From positions 868,001-932,000 of the forward strand of contig NZ_JAFBCL010000001.1 of NCBI RefSeq assembly GCF_016907655.1: 64,000 bases of DNA, read 5' to 3'. This DNA comes from Saccharothrix algeriensis. Lineage in GTDB: Bacteria; Actinomycetota; Actinomycetes; Mycobacteriales; Pseudonocardiaceae. Below are positions 15,785 to 24,807 of the stretch, piece by piece (the first letter of the stretch is position 1; each line of letters starts with the position of its first letter). The notes beneath the pieces are model-generated. The model worked only from the letters and a program-made list of their open reading frames with translations, was not told the DNA's origin and made no database searches. Made by a program: the position numbers and the translations under genes.

Positions 15785-17563
15785 TCACTCCCCGTGCCCC
15801 TCGGCGGCGCGCTGGCGGCGCAGGTGCTCCCGTTCCGCGCCGCCCTCGGGCTCCTGGTCCAACCCCTGGTGGATCTTCGCCACCTTCTCGTCCGGCAGGT
15901 GCGGCGCCAGCAGGGGCACGGCCGGGTCCACGACGGCTTCCACGACCACCGGCCGGTCCGCGTCGAACGCCTCGCGCCAGGCGCCGCCGACCTGGTCCGG
16001 CGAGTCGACCCGGATGCCGCGCAGGCCGAGCAGCTCGGCGTAACCGGCGTAGGGGAAGTCGGGGACGCGCTGCGAGGTCGGGAACCGCGGGTCGCCCTCC
16101 ATCTCCCGCTGCTCCCAGGTGACCTCGTTGAGGTCCCGGTTGTGCAGCACCAGCACGACGAACCTCGGGTCGGCCCAGGTCCGCCACAGGTCGGCGACGG
16201 TGATCAGCTCCAGCAGGCCGCTCATCTGCATGGCGCCGTCGCCGACCAGCGCGACCACCGGCCGGTCGGGGGCGCGCAGCTTCGCCGCCACCCCGTAGGG
16301 CAGGGCGCAGCCCATGGACGCCAGGTAGCTGGACGTGTGAGCGGGCGCGCCGACCGGCAGGGCCAGGTGGCGGGCGTACCAGTACGTGGACGAGCCGACG
16401 TCCACGGCGACCTGCACGTCCGGCGGCAGGGCGCCCGACAGCTCGTGCACCACCAGCTCGGGGTTCAGCGGGTCGGCGGGTGTGCGGGCGCGCTCCCCCG
16501 CCAGGGTGCGCCACCGGGACACGTCGGCGAACACCTTCTGCTCCCAGTCGCGGTCGGGGTTGTGCCGCAGCAGCGGCAGCAGGGCGCGCAGCGTCTCGCC
16601 GGAGTCCCCGACCAGCGCCGCCTCCACCGGGTACTTGCTGCCCACCACGCGCGCCTCGATGTCGACCTGCACGGCGCGGGCCTGCCCCGGCTCGGGGTAG
16701 AACTCGGTCCACGGGTCGTTGCAGCCCACGATCAGCAGCGTGTCGCACCCGGCCATCAGCTCGGCGGAGGCGGTGGTGCCCAGGTGGCCCATGACGCCGG
16801 TGTGCCACGGCGCGTCCTCGGGGACGACCGGCTTGCCCACCAGCGACGCGGTGGCGCCCGCGCCCAGCGCCTCGACCACCCGGGCGATCTCGTGCTCCGC
16901 GCCGGCGGCGCCGCGGCCGATCAGCAGCGCGGGCCTGCGCCCGGCGTTGAGCACGTCGGCGGCGCGGCGCAGGTCGTCCTCCCGGGGCAGCACGCGGGGC
17001 CGGGCGGTGACCGCCGAGGAGGGCACCACCCCGTGGCTGTGCGGCAGGTCGTCCACGGCGTCGGCGCGCTGCACGTCGTGCGGGATGATCAGGCACGTCG
17101 GCACGCGCTCGGAGATGGCGGTGCGCATGGCGTTGTCCAGCAGCACGGGCAGTTGCTCGGCCGCGAACACCGTCTGCAGGTACTGGCCGCACACGTCCTT
17201 GAACAACGCGTGCAGGTCGACCTCCTGCAGGTAGCCGGTGCCCAGCGCGGTCGAGACCACCTGGCCCACGATCGCCACGACCGGGCGGCGGTCGAGCTTG
17301 GCGTCGTAGAGACCGTTGAGCAGGTGGATCGCGCCCGGTCCCTGGGTCGCCAGGCAGACGCCGACCTCGCCGGTGTACTTGGCGTGCCCGGTGGCCATGA
17401 ACGCGGCCATCTCCTCGTGCCGCGCGGGGACGAACTCCGGGTCGCCGCCGGAGCGGTGCAGGGCGGCCAGGATGGGGTCGATGCCGTCGCCCGCGTACCC
17501 GAACACCCTCGGCACGCCCCACGTGCGCAGCCGTTGGACCAAGGCGTCGGCGACGGTGCTCAT
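15785..17563 (-). CDS. ThDP-dependent pyruvate oxidase/acetolactate synthase-like enzyme
   Basis: A 592-residue thiamine-diphosphate enzyme of the POX/ALS family. The N-terminal PYR domain has RVFGYAGDGI and the catalytic glutamate in ARHEEMAAF (Glu50/51); the middle domain resembles the FAD-binding or vestigial domain; the C-terminal PP domain has the metal/ThDP motif LVGDGAMQMSGLLEL through NRDLNEVTWE. It probably decarboxylates pyruvate, giving acetate and CO2 (PoxB type) or acetaldehyde. ATG 17563 is the natural N-terminus, though the ribosome site is weak. The repeats at 15667-15770 abut its 3' end. Confidence 0.85.
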   Translation of the reverse strand: MSTVADALVQRLRTWGVPRVFGYAGDGIDPILAALHRSGGDPEFVPARHEEMAAFMATGHAKYTGEVGVCLATQGPGAIHLLNGLYDAKLDRRPVVAIVGQVVSTALGTGYLQEVDLHALFKDVCGQYLQTVFAAEQLPVLLDNAMRTAISERVPTCLIIPHDVQRADAVDDLPHSHGVVPSSAVTARPRVLPREDDLRRAADVLNAGRRPALLIGRGAAGAEHEIARVVEALGAGATASLVGKPVVPEDAPWHTGVMGHLGTTASAELMAGCDTLLIVGCNDPWTEFYPEPGQARAVQVDIEARVVGSKYPVEAALVGDSGETLRALLPLLRHNPDRDWEQKVFADVSRWRTLAGERARTPADPLNPELVVHELSGALPPDVQVAVDVGSSTYWYARHLALPVGAPAHTSSYLASMGCALPYGVAAKLRAPDRPVVALVGDGAMQMSGLLELITVADLWRTWADPRFVVLVLHNRDLNEVTWEQREMEGDPRFPTSQRVPDFPYAGYAELLGLRGIRVDSPDQVGGAWREAFDADRPVVVEAVVDPAVPLLAPHLPDEKVAKIHQGLDQEPEGGAEREHLRRQRAAEGHGE

Positions 17564-17874
17564 GCGATGTCCGGGGTGGTGTCGAGGTGGTCATCGCCGT
17601 GCGCGTGCAGCGCTTGACCGGCGACAGGATCGCCGCCGGGCGGCGCGAGGGGTGATTCGGGCGCGCACGGGGGCACGAGTGGTGTCTGCTTCGTAGAGGC
17701 CATGCACGGTGCCTACCCGCGCGTGCCACCGCCCCAACCCGACAGGCCGGGTGAAAGTGCCGGGCTCCCGCCACCGCGAGGCCGCCCGCCCGCTCCGGGG
17801 GCCGAGGACCGGGCCGGCGCGGTGCGCGGGCGCCGGCGCCCTGCGGCGCGGCGCCGGCGCGGCGGAAAACCGGT
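17564..17874. other. Intergenic, nothing recognised
   Basis: About 310 bases between the ThDP enzyme and the antiporter, both on the minus strand. Frames here have poor codon use and no ribosome sites. The ThDP gene promoter should lie here but I cannot point to clear boxes. Confidence 0.4.
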
Positions 17875-19176
17875 TCACACGGGTGTCTGCGACGCCTTGT
17901 CGGGATCACCGTGCCGCTTCCGGGCCGCGCGCTCCCGCAGGCGGTCCAGGAGCCGGATCGCCGGGGTCGCGGTGACGCCGTGCAGGACGATCGAGCCGAT
18001 CACCACCAGGCCGACCACGCGCCAGATCGCGTGCTGGTCCGCGAAGTGGCCCTCCTGGAGGGCGTAGGCGACGTAGAACAGCGAGCCGACGCCGCGCACG
18101 CCGAAGAACGAGATGACGGCGCGCTCGCGCGGCCCGGTCTTGCCGCGGGCCAGGCCGACCAGCCCGGTCACCGGCCGCACCACGAGCAGGATCACCAGCG
18201 CCACGACCACTTCCCGCCACCCGGCGCCCGCCAGCAGGCCGGTCACGGCCGCCCCGCCGAGCAGGAAGATGATCAGCACGGTGAGCATCCGCTCGACCTG
18301 CTCGACGTACTGGTGCAGGACGCGGTGGTAGCCGTGGGACCGCTCACCCGCCCGGATCGTGCAGGCGCACACGAACACCGCGATGAAGCCGTACCCCTCG
18401 GCCAGCTCGGTCAGGCCGTAGGCCAGGAACGTGGCGGCGAGCGCGACGAAGCCCTCCGCGTGCTCCGCCAGGCGGAACTTCTCCGACGGCGCGGCGAAGA
18501 ACAGCTTGCGCAGCACCCAGCCGGTGAGCAGGCCGACCAGGAGGCCGCACGCCAGCCGCCACAGCAGGTCCACCGCGAGCCAGTGCGGCAGCCAGGCGGC
18601 CGGCGCGACCCCGACGACGCTGATCGCGACCGCGGCGTAGGTGAACGGGAACGCCAGGCCGTCGTTGAGGCCCGCCTCCGAGGTCAGCGCGAACCGGGCC
18701 TCGTCCTCCGCCGAGCCGGGGTCGTCGGGGCGCTCGGCGGGCTCGGCCACCTGGACCTCGCCGGCCAGCACCGGGTCGGTGGGCGCGATCACCGCCGCCA
18801 GCAGGACCGCCGACGCCGCGCCCAGGCCCAGCGCGCCCCACCCGAGCAGGCCGATGGCGAGCATGGACAGCGGCATCGTGACGGCCAGCAGCCGCCAAGT
18901 GGTCGCCCAGCGGCGCAGGCCGACCGGCCGGTTGAGCGCCAGGCCCGCGCCCATCAGCGAGATGATCACGCACAGCTCGGTGAGGTGCAGCGCGACGCCG
19001 CCGTACCGGATCGGGTCGGGGTCGGGCAGCGGGTCGATGACCGTGAACGCGACCGCGCCCGCGGCCAGGAACACCATCGGCATCGAGACCGGGGCCTTGC
19101 CCAGGGCGCGCGGCAGCAGCGCGGCCAGGAGCGTCGCGACGCCGGCACCGGTGTACACCACGGCGTTCGCACTCAC
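17875..19176 (-). CDS. CPA1-type cation:proton antiporter
   Basis: A 433-residue antiporter with about 12 membrane helices. Family features include AVIAPTDPVLAGEVQV (the TDP ion-binding segment), SEAGLNDGLAFPF (the ND pair of CPA1 exchangers) and GVRGVGSLFYVAYA near the end. It should exchange Na+ or K+ for protons at the cell membrane. Two adjacent GTG codons (19179, 19176) follow AGGAG; spacing favours 19176. The C-terminus is short and basic, without a regulatory RCK domain. It is transcribed away from the VOC-PadR operon. Confidence 0.9.
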   Translation of the reverse strand: MSANAVVYTGAGVATLLAALLPRALGKAPVSMPMVFLAAGAVAFTVIDPLPDPDPIRYGGVALHLTELCVIISLMGAGLALNRPVGLRRWATTWRLLAVTMPLSMLAIGLLGWGALGLGAASAVLLAAVIAPTDPVLAGEVQVAEPAERPDDPGSAEDEARFALTSEAGLNDGLAFPFTYAAVAISVVGVAPAAWLPHWLAVDLLWRLACGLLVGLLTGWVLRKLFFAAPSEKFRLAEHAEGFVALAATFLAYGLTELAEGYGFIAVFVCACTIRAGERSHGYHRVLHQYVEQVERMLTVLIIFLLGGAAVTGLLAGAGWREVVVALVILLVVRPVTGLVGLARGKTGPRERAVISFFGVRGVGSLFYVAYALQEGHFADQHAIWRVVGLVVIGSIVLHGVTATPAIRLLDRLRERAARKRHGDPDKASQTPV

Positions 19177-19292
19177 CACCAGGCTCCTCTCCGCCGGTCG
19201 ACGGGTCGAAGGGGTTCCGGCCGCCGCCCCGGCCAGGTACCCGGGCACGCCACCGCTTACCCCTCCCCCGGCGCACCGACCGCGGGGGCGCC

Positions 19293-19359
19293 ACCACTCA
19301 CTAGCCGACTTTGGCTAGTGAGTGGTACCTTCGCGGCGACAGGTAGCCAAATTTGGTCA
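19293..19359. promoter_or_regulatory. Twin operator upstream of the VOC-PadR operon
   Basis: Site 1: a perfect 14-base inverted repeat (19293-19306 with 19313-19326) around GACTTT. Site 2: CCAAATTTGG at 19347-19356. Both share the core TAGCC-N6-GG (TAGCCGACTTTGG and TAGCCAAATTTGG), and their centres are 42 bases apart, four helical turns. They precede the VOC start at 19374. The likely binder is the PadR protein of the same operon. Confidence 0.7.
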
Positions 19360-19373
19360 GTCAGGAGGTGGGC

Positions 19374-19772
19374 ATGACCTCGGTGACGCCCTACGTCATG
19401 GTGGACAACGCGAACACCTACAGCGGTTTCCTCGAAAGCGCCTTCGAGGCCGAGGTGGGCAACGTGCTGCGGTTGCCCTCGGACCCCGAGCGGGTGCTGC
19501 ACGCCGAAGCGCGGATCGGCGCCGCGGTGGTGTTCTTCGCCGACTCCGGCGCGAACGGCTCGCGGTGCCTGCGCTCGCCCTCCGAGCCGGCGCACGTCCA
19601 GCTGTGGGCCACCGTGCCGGACGCCGACGCGGTCTACGCGCGGGCGGTGGCCGCCGGCGCCACGCCGGCCCAGGAGATCACCGCGCAGGAGGACGGCAGC
19701 CGGATGGGCGGCTTCGTCGACCCCTTCGGCACACTGTGGTGGATCAGCACCGACCGGCCCAGCGCCGGCTGA
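19374..19772 (+). CDS. VOC-fold (glyoxalase/PhnB-like) protein
   Basis: A 132-residue vicinal-oxygen-chelate protein of the PhnB type. It opens TSVTPYVMVDNANTYSGF, has the mid strand HVQLWATVPDADAVYARAV, and ends with GGFVDPFGTLWWIST, the usual PhnB C-terminal block. Such proteins are metal-dependent lyases, dioxygenases or binding proteins for small ligands, and they are often encoded with their regulator. ATG 19374 has AGGAGG seven bases upstream. The gene ends 14 bases before the PadR gene, so the two form one operon. Confidence 0.87.
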   Translation: MTSVTPYVMVDNANTYSGFLESAFEAEVGNVLRLPSDPERVLHAEARIGAAVVFFADSGANGSRCLRSPSEPAHVQLWATVPDADAVYARAVAAGATPAQEITAQEDGSRMGGFVDPFGTLWWISTDRPSAG

Positions 19773-19786
19773 CGGGGGGAGGGCGC

Positions 19787-20350
19787 GTGTCGGCGGTTCG
19801 CCTGCTGGTGCTCGGCGCGGTGCGGCGGCGCGGTCGGGCGCACGGCTACCAGGTGCGGTCCGACCTGGAGTCGTGGGGCGCGCACGAGTGGTCCAACGCC
19901 ACGTCGGGATCGGTCTACCACGCGCTCAAGGCCATGAGCGCGCAAGGTCTGCTGCTCCCGCACGAGACCACGCCGAGCGAGGCGGGCGGGCCGCCGCGCC
20001 TGGAGTACGAGGTGACCGAGGAGGGCGAGCGGGAGTACTTCGCCCTGCTCCGCGCGGCGCTCACCCGCCACGACCCGCGGCTGGACGTGCTGGCCGCCGC
20101 CGTCGGCCTCATCGAGGACCTGCCCCGCCCGCAGGCGGTCGACCTGCTGCGGGAGCGCGCGCGGGCGATGGACGACTGGCGCACGGCCGTCGCCGGGCAG
20201 CTGCCGCCGGGGACCGACCTGGAGACCTGGGGCCCGGTCGGCGAGGTCATCGGGCTGTGGCTGCACACCGCCGAGAGCCGCGCGCAGTGGACCCACCGGC
20301 TCATCGGACGCCTGGAGGCGGGTGCGTTCCGCATGGCCGGTGAGGACTGA
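19787..20350 (+). CDS. PadR-family transcriptional regulator
   Basis: A 187-residue PadR regulator. The N-terminal winged helix runs through LLVLGAVRRRGRAHGYQV, SGSVYHALKAMSAQGLL and RLEYEVTEEGEREYF; the C-terminal helical part (residues 90-180) matches the Vir_C/PadR_4 dimerisation region. The start GTG 19787 follows GGGGGGAGGG. It is the second gene of the VOC operon and probably represses its own transcription through the twin dyads at 19293-19359. The inducer is unknown; the VOC partner may bind or remove it. Confidence 0.88.
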   Translation: MSAVRLLVLGAVRRRGRAHGYQVRSDLESWGAHEWSNATSGSVYHALKAMSAQGLLLPHETTPSEAGGPPRLEYEVTEEGEREYFALLRAALTRHDPRLDVLAAAVGLIEDLPRPQAVDLLRERARAMDDWRTAVAGQLPPGTDLETWGPVGEVIGLWLHTAESRAQWTHRLIGRLEAGAFRMAGED

Positions 20351-20467
20351 CGTCGTGGGAGGCCGACGGCGCGGTCCCCGGCTTCGCCGCGGCCGGCGGG
20401 CTCACCGGGGCCGCACCGGGACGGGATCGCCGGGGACTCCCCCGGCGATCCCGCCGGGACCGGGCCG

Positions 20468-21799
20468 TCAGTCGCCGACGCGCTCCGGCGAGCGGGCCTG
20501 CGCTCCGCTCGCCGCGCCGGCGCGCCTGCGCCGCACGGCGTTCGCCGCGGCGAGCACGACCCCCAGCCCCACCAGCACCAGCCCGCGCGCCCACACACCG
20601 GCCTCCACCTGCGTGAACAGCAGCAGGCACGACCCGATGCCCAGCACCGGCACGACGAGCGGCACCCGGAAGTGCTCGGCGTCGCCGGGGTCGCGGCGCA
20701 GCACGAGCACGGCGGCGTTGACGGCGGTGAACACCACCAGGAGCAGCAGCACCAGCGTGGTGGCGAGCGCTTCGACCTCCCCGGTCAGCGCCAGGACCAG
20801 CGACGCGCCGGACGTGGTCAGCGCGGCCACCCAGGGCGTGCGGCGGCCGGGCAGGACGCGGCCGAGCACGGCGGGCAGCAGGCCGTCGCGGGCCATGCCG
20901 TAGGCCAGGCGGGAGGACATGATGCCGGTCAGCAGCGCGCCGTTGGCCACCGCGACCAGGGCGACCAGGCCGAACAGCCACTCGGGCACGCCGCCGGCGG
21001 CCCGGACCACCTCCAGCAGCGGCCCGCTGGAGGCCGCCAGCCGGTCGGTCGGCACGGACGCGCTGGTCACCAGCCCGATGAGCAGGTAGACGACGCCGAC
21101 GGTGGCCAGCGCGCCGAACAGCGCCCGCGGGTAGGAGCGCCGCGGGTCGCGCACCTCCTCGGCGAGGTTGACCGAGGTCTCGAAGCCGACGAACGAGTAG
21201 TAGGCGAGCACCGTCCCGGCGAGCACCGCGCCGAACGCCCCGTGCCCGGTGTCGACCTGCGCGAGCCGGGCGGGCTCCGCGTCGCCGCGCAGCACCACCC
21301 AGGCCCCGAGCCCGATCACCAGCAGCAGCCCGCCGAGCTCGACGACCGTGGCGGCGGCGTTGGCCCGCAACGACTCCTTGACGCCCCTGATGTTGAGCAG
21401 CGCCAGCCCGGCCAGCAGCAGCACGACGACCAGGACCACCGGCACGGACACCATCGTCGCCAGGTAGTCGCCGGCGAACGCGCGGGCCAGCGCGCCCACC
21501 GACACGATCCCGGCGGCGAGCATGCAGAACCCGACCACGGAGCCGACCGCGTTCCCGAACGCCCTCGTCGCGTAGTGCGCCGACCCGCCCGCCCTGGGGT
21601 ACTTCGTGGCCAGCTCGGCGTAGGAGGCGCCGGTGAGCGTCGCCAGCGCGAGCGCGCACAGCAACGGCAGCCACACCGCTCCCCCGGCCTTCCCCGCGAC
21701 CGAGCCGACCAGGACGTACACGCCGGCGCCGAGGATGTCGCCGAGGATGAAGAAGTACAGCAACCGCCCGCTCACGGCCCGCTTCAACGAGAGCACCAT
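20468..21799 (-). CDS. APC-family amino acid permease
   Basis: A 443-residue transporter with about 12 membrane helices. The first helix holds the APC consensus LGDILGAGVYVLVG, and YAELATKYPRAGGSAHYATRAFG is the conserved loop (motif ATKYPRAGGS); helix 6 region reads YYSFVGFETSVNLAEEVRDP. It should import amino acids or amines by proton symport or exchange. ATG 21799 follows GGGAG; upstream in-frame sequence overlaps the opposite-strand gene and looks non-coding. The C-terminal tail is arginine-rich. No enzyme for a specific amino acid is adjacent, so the substrate is open. Confidence 0.9.
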   Translation of the reverse strand: MVLSLKRAVSGRLLYFFILGDILGAGVYVLVGSVAGKAGGAVWLPLLCALALATLTGASYAELATKYPRAGGSAHYATRAFGNAVGSVVGFCMLAAGIVSVGALARAFAGDYLATMVSVPVVLVVVLLLAGLALLNIRGVKESLRANAAATVVELGGLLLVIGLGAWVVLRGDAEPARLAQVDTGHGAFGAVLAGTVLAYYSFVGFETSVNLAEEVRDPRRSYPRALFGALATVGVVYLLIGLVTSASVPTDRLAASSGPLLEVVRAAGGVPEWLFGLVALVAVANGALLTGIMSSRLAYGMARDGLLPAVLGRVLPGRRTPWVAALTTSGASLVLALTGEVEALATTLVLLLLVVFTAVNAAVLVLRRDPGDAEHFRVPLVVPVLGIGSCLLLFTQVEAGVWARGLVLVGLGVVLAAANAVRRRRAGAASGAQARSPERVGD

Positions 21800-21953
21800 G
21801 CCCGCTCCCTTACCCGGCGGCGGAAACCCCGAACCCGCTGCCGCCTGGTCGTGACCTTCGTCGCCGCCCCGAGCAGCGTCCCGAGCGGCGCCCCGGCCGG
21901 TTTCGCGGCGCCGGGTCGCGGTTGGGTGCGGCCGTGCCGGGTACGCCGAGCGC

Positions 21954-22208
21954 ATGACTGACGACACCGGCACGATCCGCGGGCGGGACCTGCGCCGCCT
22001 GCTCGACTCCGACCTGGCCGACCCGACCCTGGTGCTGGTGGAGGGCCGGGTCGAGGTGGTGTCCGCCGCCGACCGGCAGGGCGGGGGCCTGGAACTGGTC
22101 ACCCGCCGGGACTTCCTCCACCGCGCGGGGCAGGAGGGGTTCACCGACGCGGAGCTGGAGCAGCACGCCGTGAAGCTGTCCGCCGCGGTGGACAACCTCG
22201 GCGGCTAG
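21954..22208 (+). CDS. Hypothetical protein, 84 residues
   Basis: A small acidic, soluble protein starting MTDDTGTIRGRDLRRLLDSD, with a strand VLVEGRVEVVSAADR and a C-terminal helix. Codon use is normal for this genome and the gene is divergent from the permease and convergent with the next gene (14-base gap). No motif or family is recognised; the ribosome site is weak. Confidence 0.6.
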   Translation: MTDDTGTIRGRDLRRLLDSDLADPTLVLVEGRVEVVSAADRQGGGLELVTRRDFLHRAGQEGFTDAELEQHAVKLSAAVDNLGG

Positions 22209-22222
22209 CCGACCGGCGCCGG

Positions 22223-22597
22223 TCAGCTCCGGCGGGGCCGGGGCAGCAGCAGGTGGACGGCGAAGGCGGCGGCGGTGGTGAGGACCGCCTGGTGCAGGGT
22301 GGACAGCTCGCGGTGCGGGGCGATGGCGAACACCGCGTCCAGCCCGGTCGGCACGATGCCCGCGAGGGTGACCAGGCCGGTGGCGTGCCAGCCGAAGAAG
22401 CCGGCCGCCCACGCGGTCAGGGGCCAGCGGCTGTGGGCGGGGCGGCGCAGCAGCCACGCGGCCGAGGCGACGGCGGCGGCGTTGAGCGCCACGGCGACCA
22501 CCGCCGGTTCGCCGCCCGGACCGGTGAGCAGCACCGCCAGGACCTGCGCCGCCGCCAGGGCGATCATCAGCCACGCGCCGAGCCGGGTCCGGTCCAC
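22223..22597 (-). CDS. Four-helix integral membrane protein (hypothetical)
   Basis: A 124-residue membrane protein with four hydrophobic helices, starting at GTG 22597 (DRTRLGAWLMIALAAAQV). Conserved-looking polar points are GFFGWHATG and FAIAPHRELSTLHQAVLT. Helix number and size resemble DoxX-like or DUF4383-type small membrane proteins, but I cannot assign a family. It stands alone, convergent with the 84-residue gene. Confidence 0.7.
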   Translation of the reverse strand: MDRTRLGAWLMIALAAAQVLAVLLTGPGGEPAVVAVALNAAAVASAAWLLRRPAHSRWPLTAWAAGFFGWHATGLVTLAGIVPTGLDAVFAIAPHRELSTLHQAVLTTAAAFAVHLLLPRPRRS

Positions 22598-22759
22598 GCC
22601 CGGATGCTAGTGGCACCGCCCGCGGGGCCGGACCGGTGGTCGCCCACCCGGCGTCCCGGCCGGTCCCGGGCGGGACCGGCCGGGAGGGCGCGGGCGGGGT
22701 CGCCGCCCGCGCCCGGTGCGCGCCCCGCGCGGTCGGGCGACGGGGCGGGCGCCGCGGCG

Positions 22760-23317
22760 CTACGCGCAGTCGCCGTCGGTCGTGCAGACCGACGTCGGCG
22801 CCGCCGCGACGCCGGCGTGCCCGGCGGCCGGGCCCGCGTCGAGCAGGCGGGCCACGGCCGCGGCGACGGTCATGTCGTCGACCGCCCCGAGCTGGTGGCC
22901 GCGCACGTTGCCGTCGCGGTCGATGAGCACCAGGGAAGGCGTGCCCCGCATCCGGTAGCGGGCGAAGGTGACCGGGGTCGGGTCCTCGCCCCGGTGGGCG
23001 TCCACCGCCACGGGGAAGCGGATCCGGTACTCGTGCAGGAACGCTTCGAGGCTGGTCGGGGTCATGGCCGCGTGGTGCTCGAAGACGCTGTGCAGGCCGA
23101 TCACGGCGAGGTCGTCGCCGAAGGTCTGGGTCAGTCGCACGGCCTGCGGCAGGCCGTGGGCGACGCACCCCGGGCACAGCATCTGGAACGCTTCGAGGAC
23201 GACCACCCGGCCGCGCAGGTCGGCCAGCTCCAGCGGGTCACTGTTGAACCACCGGGTCGTCGTCCACGGCGGCGCCGGTGTGACGGGCCCGGAGGCGGGT
23301 GAGGGGACGATCGGCAC
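22760..23317 (-). CDS. Thioredoxin-fold peroxiredoxin/TlpA-like protein
   Basis: A 185-residue redoxin. The active site is MLCPGCVAHGLPQ (C-P-G-C near residues 48-51), preceded by LRGRVVVLEAFQ; the second conserved block GTPSLVLIDRDGNV holds the cis-proline. No signal peptide is seen, so it is probably cytosolic. It may reduce disulfides or peroxides. GTG 23317 has AGGAG upstream. The gene follows the protoglobin by 24 bases and is the last of the MOSC-globin-redoxin operon, which fits a joint role in oxidative or nitrosative stress. The extra C-terminal cysteines (VCTTDGDC) are unusual. Confidence 0.85.
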   Translation of the reverse strand: MPIVPSPASGPVTPAPPWTTTRWFNSDPLELADLRGRVVVLEAFQMLCPGCVAHGLPQAVRLTQTFGDDLAVIGLHSVFEHHAAMTPTSLEAFLHEYRIRFPVAVDAHRGEDPTPVTFARYRMRGTPSLVLIDRDGNVRGHQLGAVDDMTVAAAVARLLDAGPAAGHAGVAAAPTSVCTTDGDCA

Positions 23318-23341
23318 GGCTGCTCCTGTGGTTGCGGTCGA

Positions 23342-23926
23342 TCACCAGGCCGTGCCGGCGTAGGGCTGCGACCACAGGGCGATCTGGAGGGTGACGGCCT
23401 TGAACCAGGCTTGGAACATGGCCTCGACCTCGGCCTCGTCGTGCCCGTTCGCGGCCAGGAAGGGCCGGATCGTCGCGGTGATCGGGTAGATGAACGCGAT
23501 GAGGTAGCGCAGCGGGATGTACGGCGTCGAGTCGACGCCGTCGGTCGCGTTCTTCTTCTCCCGCGTGTGCCGCAGGGCGATCTCCTGCTGGTAGGCCAGC
23601 CACTGCTCGTCGTAGGTGCGGGTGCAGGTGTCGATGATCCAGCGCCCGAAGCGCGCCCGCACCCGGTCCAGGTACTCGCCGATCGGCTCGCCGGAGGGCG
23701 TGGAGAAGTAGGCGAGCAGGTGCGGGTGCGAGCCGACGAAGCCGTACCAGACGTCGAGGACCTGCTCGACCTGCCCGCCGAGGACCTCGCCCGCGGTGCG
23801 CAGCGCGGCCTGGTCCTCGGGGCCGAACAGCACGCTGGCCAGCAGCTTGTCGAGGTCGTCCTTGGTGACCGGCGAGGGGGCGAGCGCGGCGTCGTCGTGC
23901 AGGTAGCCGGGGATGTCGTCGCTCAT
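23342..23926 (-). CDS. Protoglobin (haem-binding sensor-type globin)
   Basis: A 194-residue protoglobin. The sequence MSDDIPGYLHDD leads into the globin fold, with VLDVWYGFVGSHPHLLAYFS, then WLAYQQEIALRHTREKKN holding the probable proximal histidine region, and YIPLRYLIAFIYPITATIRP. Protoglobins bind O2, CO or NO and react with peroxynitrite. ATG 23926 follows AAGGAG and overlaps the MOSC gene stop by four bases (ATGA), so translation is coupled. There is no output domain; it works as a single-domain globin. Confidence 0.9.
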   Translation of the reverse strand: MSDDIPGYLHDDAALAPSPVTKDDLDKLLASVLFGPEDQAALRTAGEVLGGQVEQVLDVWYGFVGSHPHLLAYFSTPSGEPIGEYLDRVRARFGRWIIDTCTRTYDEQWLAYQQEIALRHTREKKNATDGVDSTPYIPLRYLIAFIYPITATIRPFLAANGHDEAEVEAMFQAWFKAVTLQIALWSQPYAGTAW

Positions 23927-24669
23927 CTGGACTCCTTCGTGGTGGTGGGAGGAGAAGCGGGCGCGGATCCGCCCTGCCCGGCGGCCGGCGTCGTGCCGTG
24001 CAGCCGGGCCGTCTGGTCGTCGAGCCGTCCGTCCAGGCGCTGCCGCAGCAGCCCGACCCACGAGTCGGGCAGCACCTCGGGGTGGTCGAGCAGGCGCCGC
24101 GCGGCGGCCAGGTCGGCGCGGTCGACGTTGATCACGCGGTGCGCCTCGGCCGCGGTGATGCCGTGCCCCGGCCGGGAGAGCAGGTCGACCCGGTCGCCGG
24201 CGGCCACGTGGCCGGGGGTCAGCACGCGGCAGTAGAAGCCGGTGCGGCCGGTGCGCTGGGTCAGCACGGCCATGTCGGCGACGCCGTGGTGGGCGGCCAG
24301 CCGGTAGCAGGGCCGGCGCGGCTGGGTCACCTGCACCACGGCGGCGCCGATGGCGTAGACCGCGCCGAGCACGGCGTCGCCCTCCAGGATCCCGGCGGTG
24401 GTGAGGTTCTCGCCGAACGCCGGCGCGGTGAGGTCGCCGAGCTGCCCGGCCCAGGCCGGGTAGTGCTCGCTCGGGTAGAGCAGGACCGCCTTGTCCGGTC
24501 CGCCGTGGCGCTTGAGGTCGCCCTGCTGGTCGCCCGCCACGCCGTGCTCGGTCAGCTCCACCGGGCCGGCCACGGGCGACTTCCTGATGCCGGAGAGCAC
24601 GGTGCGCCCGTGCCAGGGCAGCGGCTGCACGGCGCCGACGGACACGACCAGCACCCGGGCGCCGGTCAT
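23923..24669 (-). CDS. MOSC-domain protein (YiiM-like)
   Basis: A 248-residue protein of the YiiM type. Visible are SGIRKSPVAGPVEL, HGVAGDQQGDLKRHGGPDKAVLLY (the MOSC core), FGENLTTAG and QPRRPCYRLAAHHG, with the conserved cysteine thought to bind sulfur/Mo-cofactor in MOSC proteins. The C-terminal 3-alpha domain follows (GITAAEAHRVIN). Relatives reduce N-hydroxylated compounds using Mo cofactor, or carry sulfur. It is the first gene of the operon with the protoglobin and redoxin. ATG 24669 has a weak ribosome site. A dyad about 130 bases upstream may control it. Confidence 0.87.
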   Translation of the reverse strand: MTGARVLVVSVGAVQPLPWHGRTVLSGIRKSPVAGPVELTEHGVAGDQQGDLKRHGGPDKAVLLYPSEHYPAWAGQLGDLTAPAFGENLTTAGILEGDAVLGAVYAIGAAVVQVTQPRRPCYRLAAHHGVADMAVLTQRTGRTGFYCRVLTPGHVAAGDRVDLLSRPGHGITAAEAHRVINVDRADLAAARRLLDHPEVLPDSWVGLLRQRLDGRLDDQTARLHGTTPAAGQGGSAPASPPTTTKESR

Positions 24670-24796
24670 CGCCGGGCCTGCAGCGGCGCGGCCGACCTCG
24701 CTCGCGGGCGCTCGGACAGGGCGGACCGGACCACTACCGCGTGCACACGGGCCTCCTCGTTGTCGTGCGGACGCGCACAGCATGCCACAAAATCGT

Positions 24797-24807
24797 TAGG
24801 AGTCCTA
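24797..24807. promoter_or_regulatory. Palindrome TAGGAGTCCTA in an AT-rich promoter region
   Basis: An 11-base perfect palindrome, within a run TTAGGAGTCCTATAT, lies in the only AT-rich stretch of the 270 bases upstream of the MOSC gene. On the minus strand TATATAGGAC and TAACGAT offer -10-like sequences. It is a candidate repressor site for the MOSC-protoglobin-redoxin operon; the regulator is unknown and not adjacent. Confidence 0.5.
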
